Below are positions 8,156 to 15,386 of a DNA stretch of 45,594 bases, piece by piece. The notes beneath the pieces were generated by a model. It was not told where the DNA came from. It worked only from the letters and a program-made list of their open reading frames with translations, and ran no database searches. How positions within the stretch are numbered: position 1 is the first letter of the stretch; each line of letters begins with the position of its first letter. The stretch covers positions 1 through 45,594 of the forward strand of contig JBLMWU010000322.1 of the NCBI GenBank assembly GCA_050257395.1. The letters run 5' to 3'. The stretch is from JAIRTY01 sp050257395 (GTDB lineage Bacteria; Actinomycetota; Actinomycetes; Streptosporangiales; Streptosporangiaceae). A program made the translations under genes and the position numbers.

Positions 8156-9613
8156 ATGGCACGCGCGCCAGCGACCGGGCAGGCACCGGGCTCGGGTCTC
8201 GGCGCGGCCCGCGGCACCGCCCTGCCGATGATCGTGATCATGACCGGCGTGCTGATCACCGCGGTGGACACCACCATCGTCGTGCTGGCGCTGCCGGAGA
8301 TCGAGCGCAGCCTGCACGTGCCCATCACCTCGGTGGTGTGGGTGGTGATCGGCTACCTGCTGGTGATCACGCTGCTGGCCACGCAGGTGGGCCGGCTGGG
8401 CGACATGCTCGGCCGGGTGCGGATGTACGAGGCCGGGTTCGCGGTGTTCGTGCTCGGGTCGCTGCTGTGCGCCCTGGCCTGGAACGAGGCCTCGATCATC
8501 GCCTTCCGGATCGTCCAGGGCGTCGGCGGCGCGTTCGTCACCGCCAACAGCGGCGCGGTCATCGCCGACCTGTTCCCGCCCGAGCGCCGCGGCCGCGCCT
8601 ACGGGTACAACGCCGTCGGCTGGAGCGTCGGCGCGGTGCTCGGGATCGTGCTCGGCGGGGCGCTGGTGACCTACGTGTCGTGGCCGTGGATCTTCTGGAT
8701 CAACGTGCCGATCGGGATCGCCGCGCTGCTGCTGGCGCTGCGGGTGCTGCACGACCGGGGAACCCGCCAGCAGCACCGGTTCGACGTCGCGGGCATGCTC
8801 ACCCTCGGCCTGGGCCTGTTCGGCGTGCTGTGGGCGATCACCCGGCTGGCCACCACCGCCATGGACGCGGTGACCGCCGGGTTCCTGGCCGGCGGCATCG
8901 CGCTGATCGCCGTGTTCGTGCTCGTGGAGCGGCGGCAGGCCGAGCCGATGCTGCGGCTGTCGCTGCTGCGGGTGCCGGGCCTGGCCCCGGCGCTGCTGGC
9001 GTCGTTCTTCCAGGCGATCGGCAACTTCGCGGTGCTGTTCCTGGTGATCATGTACCTGCAGGGTCCGCGCGGCCTGTCCCCCATCCACGCCTCGCTGCTG
9101 CTGGTCCCCGGCTACGTGGCGGGCTCGGCCGCCGGGCCGCTGGCGGGCAGGCTGGCCGACCGGATCGGCCCGGTGGTCCCGGCCACCGCCGGGCTGGCCA
9201 TCGAGGTCGCCGCGCTGCTCGTCTACGCGCAGCTGACGATCAGCTCGGGCCTGTGGCTGGTGGTGCTCGCCAGCGTGATCAACGGGGTCGGCGCGAGCGT
9301 GTTCTTCCCCGCCAACAACTCCTCGGTGATGAAGGCCTCGCCGCCGGAGGTGTTCGGCATCTCCTCGGGCATGCTGCGCACGTTCTCCAACATCGGCATG
9401 GTGTTCTCGTTCGCGGTCGCCATCCTCATCGCGTCCCGGTCGATCTCGCGCGGGCTGGCGTTCGCCATCTTCGTCGGCTCGGCGTCCCTGCGCGGCCCGG
9501 TGGCCGTGGCGTTCACGAACGGGCTGCACGCGGCGTTCTACGCGTCGACGGGGTTCATGGCGCTGGCCGCGGCGCTGTCGGCGTCCCGCGCCTCCAGGGC
9601 GTGGACCAGGTAG
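8156..9613 (+). CDS. DHA2-like MFS transporter within the lysine-degradation cluster
   Basis: A 485-aa transporter with about 12-14 hydrophobic segments. Helix 1 carries ITAVDTTIVVLALPEIERSL, typical of the DHA2 branch. GRLGDMLGRVR is motif A, and SWPWIFWINVPIG is another branch hallmark. It is flanked by kal (divergent) and kamE (convergent), so a role moving lysine, beta-lysine or an amine product is plausible, but the family is mainly one of drug exporters. Its last 76 bases overlap the 3' end of kamE on the other strand. A leaderless start at 8156 is likely. Confidence 0.88.
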   Translation: MARAPATGQAPGSGLGAARGTALPMIVIMTGVLITAVDTTIVVLALPEIERSLHVPITSVVWVVIGYLLVITLLATQVGRLGDMLGRVRMYEAGFAVFVLGSLLCALAWNEASIIAFRIVQGVGGAFVTANSGAVIADLFPPERRGRAYGYNAVGWSVGAVLGIVLGGALVTYVSWPWIFWINVPIGIAALLLALRVLHDRGTRQQHRFDVAGMLTLGLGLFGVLWAITRLATTAMDAVTAGFLAGGIALIAVFVLVERRQAEPMLRLSLLRVPGLAPALLASFFQAIGNFAVLFLVIMYLQGPRGLSPIHASLLLVPGYVAGSAAGPLAGRLADRIGPVVPATAGLAIEVAALLVYAQLTISSGLWLVVLASVINGVGASVFFPANNSSVMKASPPEVFGISSGMLRTFSNIGMVFSFAVAILIASRSISRGLAFAIFVGSASLRGPVAVAFTNGLHAAFYASTGFMALAAALSASRASRAWTR

Positions 9614-10326
9614 CTGGCCACCTCCCGGGGCGTGGTGCCGCGCCCGAAGATCTTGTCCACGCCCAGGTCCGGCGCCATCGTGGGGTCGAACCGGGGCCCG
9701 CCGACCACCAGCAGCGGCCGCCGGCCGCCATGGGCGCGGAACGCGGCCGCCAGTTCCCGCGCCCCGGCCAGGTGCGCGTCCCGCTGCGTCACCACCTGGC
9801 TGACCAGCACCGCGTCGGCCTGCTCGGCCACCGCGCGGGCCACCAGGTCGGGCACCGCCACCTGGGCGCCCAGGTTCACCACCCGGATCTCCCGGTAGTA
9901 CTCCAGGCCCTTCTCCCCCGCGTGCCCCTTGACGTTGAGGATCGCGTCGATGCCGACGGTGTGCGCGTCGGTGCCGATGCACGCGCCCACGACCACCAGC
10001 TTGCGGCCGAGCGCCGAGCGGATCCGCAGGTTGATCTCGGCGGACGGCAGCACCGGGAACTCCCGCTCGGCGACCTTCACCTCGGCGAGGTCCACCAGGT
10101 GCCGGACCGGGCCGTACACGATGAAGAAGGTGAACTGCGGGCCGATGCCCTTGGCGTGCACGACCATGGCCGGTTCCAGGCCCATCTTGGCGGCCAGCTG
10201 CAGCGCGGCGCCCTCGGCGCGGGCCCGTTCCGCTTCCGTCCCGAACGGCACCGGGAGCGTGAACGAGACCTGCACCCGCCCGTCACCCGTCGTGTCCCCG
10301 TACGGCCGCACCACGGTCCCGGTCAT
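9538..10326 (-). CDS. kamE: Lysine 5,6-aminomutase beta subunit (cobalamin-binding)
   Basis: The B12- and PLP-binding subunit of D-lysine / L-beta-lysine 5,6-aminomutase, moving the terminal amino group from C6 to C5. The Rossmann-like B12 domain has the base-off signature D120-A-H122-T-V-G125, S176 in LVSQVV and the G209-G210 loop. K133 in NVKGHAGEKG corresponds to the PLP-binding lysine, in the same register as in the clostridial enzyme (His and Lys eleven residues apart). The length, 262 aa, matches the family. The ATG at 10326 has AAGGAG eight bases upstream. It is cotranscribed after kamD, with a 106-base gap that holds a repeat and a hairpin. Confidence 0.95.
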   Translation of the reverse strand: MTGTVVRPYGDTTGDGRVQVSFTLPVPFGTEAERARAEGAALQLAAKMGLEPAMVVHAKGIGPQFTFFIVYGPVRHLVDLAEVKVAEREFPVLPSAEINLRIRSALGRKLVVVGACIGTDAHTVGIDAILNVKGHAGEKGLEYYREIRVVNLGAQVAVPDLVARAVAEQADAVLVSQVVTQRDAHLAGARELAAAFRAHGGRRPLLVVGGPRFDPTMAPDLGVDKIFGRGTTPREVASYLVHALEARDADSAAASAMNPVDA

Positions 10327-10346
10327 CGCAGGGCTCCTTCCGCTGG

Positions 10347-10472
10347 CTGCCCGCCTTCCAGGAACTCACTCGCCGGGTTGCTCCTGCTGGCCCGGGGGGA
10401 TGACCCCCCGGAACCCCCCGGTAGGGACGCCTTCATGCCTGCCCGCCTTCCAGGAACTCACTCGCGGGGTTG
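10347..10472. repeat. 34-base direct repeat of the kamD 3' end
   Basis: Bases 10347-10380 and 10439-10472 are identical at 33 of 34 positions (they differ at 10374/10466), 92 bases apart. The second copy encodes the last residues of KamD (around NPASEFLEGGQA); the first lies in the kamD-kamE gap. This is a small tandem duplication of the gene end. The REP-like hairpin at 10392-10415 lies between the two copies. Confidence 0.8.
10392..10415. repeat. REP-like palindromic element, copy 1
   Basis: CCGGGGGG-ATGA-CCCCCCGG forms an 8-bp G/C stem with a four-base loop, followed by AACC. A 24-base near copy (two differences) lies at 42287-42310, also at the 3' end of a minus-strand gene within an operon. 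It may act as a partial terminator or protect mRNA ends between kamD and kamE. Confidence 0.65.
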
Positions 10473-11995
10473 AAGTAGCCGTCGGCGCGCTTGATGACGC
10501 CGTCCAGGCCGCGGCCGCCGTCGGCGGGGCGGGCGGTGACGCCGAACGTGCCGTCGGCGATCGCGTTCAGCAGGCCCTGCCCGCCGATCCGCTTGAGCAG
10601 GTCCACCGACTCGGCCAGCACCTGGTGCGCCCGCTGGCTGATGAACCCGCCCGGCGGCGGCGCGAAGTTCTCGGCCAGCTTCCCGGCCGCCTGCAGCACG
10701 TACCGCACGTTCTCCAGGGCCAGGTCCCGGTCGGCCAGGAACGGCGTGTGGATGCCCTCGGTCATCATCCCGATCAGCAGGATCGACTGGCCGGTCATGG
10801 CGCCGGCCAGGTTGAAGAACGCGTCCAGCAGGTAGCCGGCGAACACGTTGCCGGTCATGTGCTTGGTCGGCGGCATGTACTTGAGCGGCGCGTCCGGGAA
10901 CAGCTCACGCACCAGCTGCGCGTGCGCCAGTTCCAGCAGGAACGAGTCCGGCACCGCCGGGCTGATCTCGAACGCGTGCCCCAGGCCGAGCTGCCAGTCG
11001 GCCAGCCCGGCCTCCCTGCCGAAGTACTCGTTCAGCAGCTGGCTGACCACCACCGTGTGCGCGGCGTCGACCGCGTCGGCGGTGGTCAGGTAGTTGTCCT
11101 CGCCGGTGTTGATGATGATGCCGGCCCGGGCGTGCACCTGCCGGGAGAACCGCTGGTCGATGAACGTGCGCCGGGGGTTGATGTCGCGGAAGATGATCCC
11201 GTACATGCAGTCGTTGAGCATCATGTCCAGCCGCTCCAGCCCGGCCAGCGCCGCGATCTCCGGCATGCACAGCCCGGAGGCGTAGTTGGTCAGCCGGACG
11301 TAGCGGCCCAGCTCGCGGGAGGTCTCGTCCAGCGCCGCCCGCATCAGCCGGAAGTTCTCCCGGGTCGCGTACGTGCCGGCGTAGCCCTCGCGGGTGGCGC
11401 CCTCGGGCACGTAGTCCAGCAGTGACTGGCCGGTGGAGCGGATCACCGCTATGACGTCCGCGCCTTCCCGGGCGGCGGCCTGCGCCTGCGGGATGTCCTC
11501 GTAGATGTCGCCGGTCGCCACGATCAGGTAGATCCACGGGGCGGGCGGGTCGGCCGTCTCGCGGATCATCGCCGTCCGCTGCGCCCGGCTGGCGTCGATG
11601 ACGGCGAACCCGTCCCGCAGCGCGCCGCTGGCCGCGGCCCGGGCCGCGGCGGCATCCGCGCCGCCGGGGATCCGGAAGCCGGCCTTGCCCCCGGCGGCGT
11701 CCCGGGCCAGCGCCGCCAGGCCCGGGTAACCGCCCCGCACCAGGGCGTCCCAGACGGGCAGGGCCACGCCCTGCTCCAGCCCGCAGCTGCCCGCCACCGC
11801 GTCCACCAGCCGGTTCACCCACGGCATGCCGTCGCCGTCGGCACCGTCCAGCCCGGCGAGCCGCAGCACGGCGCGCTCGATGGACACCGTGGTGTGGGTC
11901 TGCGCCATCTCGACGATGGGCCGCCCTGCCAGCCGGGCCAGTTCCCGGGCCTCGGCCACCACTGCGGGGTCGAGCCCCAGCTTGGAGCGTGTCAC
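10433..11995 (-). CDS. kamD: Lysine 5,6-aminomutase alpha subunit
   Basis: The catalytic TIM-barrel subunit partnering KamE, 520 aa, close to the roughly 516 aa of the clostridial protein. Family-typical stretches include IYLIVATGDIYEDIPQ, SLLDYVPEGATREG, GIIFRDINPRRTF and the long C-terminal MTGQSILLIGMMTEG. The start is the GTG at 11995 with GGAGG seven bases upstream. It overlaps the end of kdd by four bases (GTGA). Together with KamE it needs adenosylcobalamin and PLP. No reactivating chaperone gene (KamB/KamC type) is seen in the window. Confidence 0.95.
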   Translation of the reverse strand: MTRSKLGLDPAVVAEARELARLAGRPIVEMAQTHTTVSIERAVLRLAGLDGADGDGMPWVNRLVDAVAGSCGLEQGVALPVWDALVRGGYPGLAALARDAAGGKAGFRIPGGADAAAARAAASGALRDGFAVIDASRAQRTAMIRETADPPAPWIYLIVATGDIYEDIPQAQAAAREGADVIAVIRSTGQSLLDYVPEGATREGYAGTYATRENFRLMRAALDETSRELGRYVRLTNYASGLCMPEIAALAGLERLDMMLNDCMYGIIFRDINPRRTFIDQRFSRQVHARAGIIINTGEDNYLTTADAVDAAHTVVVSQLLNEYFGREAGLADWQLGLGHAFEISPAVPDSFLLELAHAQLVRELFPDAPLKYMPPTKHMTGNVFAGYLLDAFFNLAGAMTGQSILLIGMMTEGIHTPFLADRDLALENVRYVLQAAGKLAENFAPPPGGFISQRAHQVLAESVDLLKRIGGQGLLNAIADGTFGVTARPADGGRGLDGVIKRADGYFNPASEFLEGGQA

Positions 11996-13059
11996 CGTGC
12001 CGCCTCCTCGTGCGCCAGCCGGGCCTCGAACAGCCCGCGCACTCCCGGGTCGCTGCGCAGCAGGTCCAGCGCCAGCTGCGCATGCCCGGGAACGTACCCG
12101 TTGCCGATGAGCATGGTCACATCGGCCGCCACCCCTTCCGCGCCGAGGGCGGCGGCGGTGAACGAGGTCGCCATCGAGAAGAAGATCACCGTGCCGCCCT
12201 GGGCGGTGGCGAGGATCGCACCGCCCTCGCAGCCGGGCACGTCCACGCACACGACGGTGACGTCGGCCGGGCCGCCCGCCGAGGTCACCGCGCCCGCCAC
12301 CGCGACCGGGTCCCGCGCGTCGGCGACCACGACCTTGTCGGCCAGGCCGGCCGCGCGCAGCGTGGCGGCCTCGGCCTCGGTGGGCACCAGGCCGATCACC
12401 AGGCCGGCCCCGGCCCGGCGGGCGGCGGCCGCCGACAGCGAGCCGCTCTTGCCCGCAGCCCCGAGCACGGCCGCCACCGGGCCGCCCGGCCGGCTCGCGG
12501 TCTTCTCGTTCACTATCCGGTGGGTGAGCGCGGGCGCGCCGCACACGTCCATCACCGCCAGCGCCAGCGGCACCGGCAGGTCGCCCGGCAGCACCGTGGC
12601 GATGGAGCGGCCGAACAGGATCGCGTGCCCGGCGCAGGGCACCTGCTCGGACTGGCCGTCCCAGGCCGCCAGGCCGTCGGTGATCACCAGCGGGGTGAGG
12701 CTGAGCGAGACCAGGGTCGCGATCCGGTCCCCCGGGGCCAGGCCCAGCGGCGAGTCCGGCCCCGCCTCCGCCACCACGCCGGTGAGCATGCCGCCCGACC
12801 CGGTGACCGGGTTCTGCATCTTGCCGCGGTCCGCGACGATGCCGAGCACGGCGGCGCGCATCTGGCCCGCGCCGCCGCCGGTGGACTCGCGGAGCTGGCG
12901 GAAGGACGCGGCGTCCAGGTTCAGCCGCTCCACCGCCACCCTGACCTCGTCCGGCCACAGGCCGGGGCTGGCATCCAGCCGCCAGGCCGCCTGCGGCAGC
13001 ACGCCCGCGGGCTCGATGACCCGGTGCAGTCCCAGCGGGGATCCTCGGCTCACACCCAC
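11992..13059 (-). CDS. kdd: L-erythro-3,5-diaminohexanoate dehydrogenase
   Basis: A 355-aa NAD(P)-dependent oxidative deaminase making 5-amino-3-oxohexanoate, the step after lysine 5,6-aminomutase. Diagnostic parts are GLHRVIEPAGVLPQ at residues 10-23, LNLDAASFRQL, and the Rossmann region AAVLGAAGKSGSLSAAAARR near 200. The GTG at 13059 has AAAGG close upstream. It is the first gene of kdd-kamD-kamE, diverging from kamA across 153 bases. The order and 4-base overlap with kamD support a shared pathway. Generic MDR oxidoreductase is excluded by the N-terminal signature and context. Confidence 0.92.
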   Translation of the reverse strand: MGVSRGSPLGLHRVIEPAGVLPQAAWRLDASPGLWPDEVRVAVERLNLDAASFRQLRESTGGGAGQMRAAVLGIVADRGKMQNPVTGSGGMLTGVVAEAGPDSPLGLAPGDRIATLVSLSLTPLVITDGLAAWDGQSEQVPCAGHAILFGRSIATVLPGDLPVPLALAVMDVCGAPALTHRIVNEKTASRPGGPVAAVLGAAGKSGSLSAAAARRAGAGLVIGLVPTEAEAATLRAAGLADKVVVADARDPVAVAGAVTSAGGPADVTVVCVDVPGCEGGAILATAQGGTVIFFSMATSFTAAALGAEGVAADVTMLIGNGYVPGHAQLALDLLRSDPGVRGLFEARLAHEEAAR

Positions 13060-13212
13060 TACCTTTCCCGGAGCGTAACGCGCTGGTTACGGAAACTGAC
13101 GGCCTATTCAGGAAGACTTCCCGCTTGCGGCTATGCTTGCACGAGAATCTTTCGCATACTTCCGTTATAGAAGGCTATCGTCCGTGTCGTCCATGATCCA
13201 GAGGGGGCAGGC
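13060..13212. promoter_or_regulatory. Divergent kdd/kamA control region
   Basis: 153 bases, less GC-rich than the genes. It contains the dyad CGTAAC (13074-13079), GCGCTG, GTTACG (13086-13091), which lies 15 bases before the kdd start and could be an operator. A second pair, TATGC (13132-13136) and GCATA (13154-13158), lies nearer kamA. TATAGA (13166-13171) and TATCGT (13176-13181) are possible -10 boxes for kamA. No regulator gene is adjacent, so the controlling protein is unknown. Confidence 0.45.
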
Positions 13213-14595
13213 GTGATCGAGCAGCCGTACGCGTACCAGCGCCGCGAGCTCACCGAGCCCGACTGGCGCCGTTTCCCCGGCTGGGCTCGTGTGACCGCCG
13301 CCGAGTGGGAGTCGGCCCAGTGGCAGCGGGCCCACTGCGTCAAGAACCTCCGGCAGCTGCGCGAGGTGCTGGGCAGCGGGCTGCCCGACGAGTTCTGCGC
13401 CGACCTCGAGCGCGACCAGCGCGAGCGGGCCACCATGTCCATGCTGGTGCCCCCGCAGATGCTCAACACCATGGTCCCGGGCCGCCGGCCCGGCGAGCCG
13501 GGCTTCACCGAGGCCCTGTACGCGGACCCGGTCCGCCGGTACATGATCCCGGTGTTCAGCGACCGGCGGGCCGACTGGCCCTCGCATCCGTACGCCTCCC
13601 GCGACTCGCTGCACGAGGCCGAGATGTGGGCGGTGGAGGGGCTCACCCACCGCTATCCCACCAAGGTGCTCGCCGAGGTGCTGCCCACCTGCCCGCAGTA
13701 CTGCGGGCACTGCACCCGGATGGACCTGGTCGGCAACCCGACGCCGGTGGTCAGCAAGCTCAAGTTCAGCGCGTCGAGGGACGGCCGGCTGACCGCCATG
13801 ATCGACTACCTGAAGACCACCCCCGGGGTGCGGGACGTGGTGGTCTCCGGCGGCGACGTGGCGAACCTGCCGTGGCCCCGGCTGGAGGCGTTCGTGGCCG
13901 CGCTGCTGGAGATCGGCAGCATCCGCGACATCCGGCTGGCCAGCAAGGCGCTCATGGGGCTGCCGCAGTACTGGCTGTCGGACGAGGTGCGGGCCGGCAT
14001 GGAGCGGCTGGCAACCACCGCCCGCGCCCGCGGGGTGAACATCGCCATCCACACCCACGTGAACGCGGCCCAGTCGGTGACCCCGCTGGTCGCCCGGGCC
14101 GCCCGGGCCATGCTCGGCACCGGCATCCGCGACGTCCGCAACCAGGGGGTGCTGCTGCGCGGCGTCAACGACAGCGCGGGCGCCCTGCTCGACCTGTGCT
14201 TCACCCTCATGGATGAGGCGTCGATCATGCCGTACTACTTCTACATGTGCGACATGATCCCCGGCAGCGAGCACTGGCGGCTGTCCCTGGCCGAGGCGCA
14301 GCACCTGCAGCACCAGCTCATGGGCTACCTGCCGGGGTTCGCCACCCCGCGGGTGGTGTGCGACGTCCCCTACGTCGGCAAGCGCTGGGTGCACCAGGTC
14401 TCCCGGTACGACACCGAGCTGGGGATCTCCTACTGGACGAAGAACTACCGGACCGGCGTGGAAGCCGACGACCCGCTGGCGCTCACCCGCGAGTACGCGT
14501 ACTACGACCCGATCCACACGCTGCCCGCCCGCGGGCAGGAGTGGTGGCAGGATCAGGTCCGCGGCCCGGACGCCGGCCTCGCCCCCGCCTCCTGA
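13213..14595 (+). CDS. kamA: Lysine 2,3-aminomutase (radical SAM, KamA family)
   Basis: A 460-aa radical-SAM enzyme converting L-lysine to L-beta-lysine, the first step of lysine fermentation. The cluster motif is C160-PQY-C164-GH-C167, and VSGGDV lies at 211-216. D347 in YMCDMIPGSEHWR and D384 in DVPYVGK match the two aspartates that hold the substrate side-chain amine. K390 is the likely PLP lysine. The clostridial glycine-rich PLP loop is replaced by PYVG and is one residue shorter, so substrate preference should be tested. The GTG at 13213 follows a G-rich ribosome site. It diverges from kdd-kamD-kamE. Confidence 0.9.
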   Translation: MIEQPYAYQRRELTEPDWRRFPGWARVTAAEWESAQWQRAHCVKNLRQLREVLGSGLPDEFCADLERDQRERATMSMLVPPQMLNTMVPGRRPGEPGFTEALYADPVRRYMIPVFSDRRADWPSHPYASRDSLHEAEMWAVEGLTHRYPTKVLAEVLPTCPQYCGHCTRMDLVGNPTPVVSKLKFSASRDGRLTAMIDYLKTTPGVRDVVVSGGDVANLPWPRLEAFVAALLEIGSIRDIRLASKALMGLPQYWLSDEVRAGMERLATTARARGVNIAIHTHVNAAQSVTPLVARAARAMLGTGIRDVRNQGVLLRGVNDSAGALLDLCFTLMDEASIMPYYFYMCDMIPGSEHWRLSLAEAQHLQHQLMGYLPGFATPRVVCDVPYVGKRWVHQVSRYDTELGISYWTKNYRTGVEADDPLALTREYAYYDPIHTLPARGQEWWQDQVRGPDAGLAPAS

Positions 14596-14597
14596 GG

Positions 14598-14702
14598 TCA
14601 GCCGCTGGCGAGGATCTGCCCGAGCGTCCCGTTCGCGAGCGCGTCCCGCCCGGCGCGGGTGGTGAGGTAGCCCGGTCCGCCGGGCTCCGGCTGGCTCTTC
14701 AT
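14598..14702 (-). other. Possible 34-aa small open frame
   Basis: An ATG at 14702 opens a 34-codon frame reading MKSQPEPGGPGYLTTRAG and onward, without a clear Shine-Dalgarno. Codon choice is not obviously noncoding. It could be a small peptide, a gene remnant or chance; I do not recognise it. Confidence 0.15.
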
Positions 14703-14763
14703 TTTGCCGTGGTTTGTCAGTAAAGTCCGGCCCAGCGCACCGTGTGGCCGCGGGGGCCACACG
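14698..14763 (+). promoter_or_regulatory. Possible promoter and strong hairpin downstream of kamA
   Basis: TTCATT (14698-14703), 17 bases, TAAAGT (14721-14726) could be a promoter for the gene at 14788. A perfect 9-bp stem CGTGTGGCC / GGCCACACG with a GCGGG loop follows at 14741-14763. The hairpin could end kamA transcription, or be a leader structure for the next gene. There is no U-tract. The 192-base gap holds no other clear gene. Confidence 0.35.
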
Positions 14764-14787
14764 TGCCGGGGCGGGTGGTGAACGCGG

Positions 14788-15381
14788 ATGCGGCACGCGG
14801 GACCCGGTGTCCGGGGCCGGAGCGGCGGGCAGGCCCGCCGCCAGCAGCCCGCGGGCACCTGGCCGGTCCCGCCCCGCTACACCCGCTGGGACGTGGTCCC
14901 GGGTGCCCGGCTGGAGCTGCGGGACGCCAGCGGCGCACTGCTGGCCTGGCTGGCGGCCGAACGCGCCCTGGCGGCCGTGCACGGTCCGGGTGACCGGCCG
15001 CTGGTGGCGTTCCGGCCCGCGGTCGCCGGCCACTCGAGCCTGCAGGATGTTCCCGCCGGGCTGACGTTCGCCCGGATCGGCCCCTGCCCCGGCGGCGCGG
15101 CGCAGGTCGGCATGCTGCCCCCGGGCCGGCTCAACGACAAGCGGCTGGCCCTGGCCCTGAGCCCGGGCCGGGTGGCCCAGCTGCGCCAGGGCAGCCCGCT
15201 GCGGTACGCGCTGGACCCGCTGGGCACGGCCGAGCTGAGCGACCCGGCCGGGCGGGTGCTGGCCCGCGCCGACGGCGGCGTGGCGGGCGGGCCGCCGCGC
15301 TCGATCGAGGTCGGCGACAACGACCTGCCGGTGGCCTGGCTGTTCGCGATCGTGCTGGGCTGCCGCGGCTGGCAGCGCTGA
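14788..15381 (+). CDS. Hypothetical protein
   Basis: A 197-aa protein I do not recognise. The first 25 residues are Arg/Gly/Gln-rich and may not be translated; the ordered part starts near TWPVPPRYTRWDVVPG. The rest alternates short hydrophobic strands and turns (LELRDASGALLAWL, AELSDPAGRVLARA), as in a beta-rich fold, and ends in a hydrophobic helix LPVAWLFAIVLG. There is no signal peptide. It converges on the P450 gene three bases away, sharing a small palindrome that contains both stops. The function is unknown. Confidence 0.65.
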   Translation: MRHAGPGVRGRSGGQARRQQPAGTWPVPPRYTRWDVVPGARLELRDASGALLAWLAAERALAAVHGPGDRPLVAFRPAVAGHSSLQDVPAGLTFARIGPCPGGAAQVGMLPPGRLNDKRLALALSPGRVAQLRQGSPLRYALDPLGTAELSDPAGRVLARADGGVAGGPPRSIEVGDNDLPVAWLFAIVLGCRGWQR

Positions 15382-15386
15382 GCGCT
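15374..15386. terminator. Short hairpin shared by two convergent stops
   Basis: AGCGC-TGA-GCGCT: the loop is the stop codon of the forward gene (15379-15381), and the right arm runs into the TAG stop of the P450 gene (15385-15387, other strand). The stem is only 5 bp, so termination strength is doubtful. Confidence 0.3.

Noticed and set aside
8117..9982. 621-codon open frame on the minus strand across the MFS gene
   Set aside because: It is low-complexity Arg/Gly/His sequence, while the plus-strand frame is a clear transporter.
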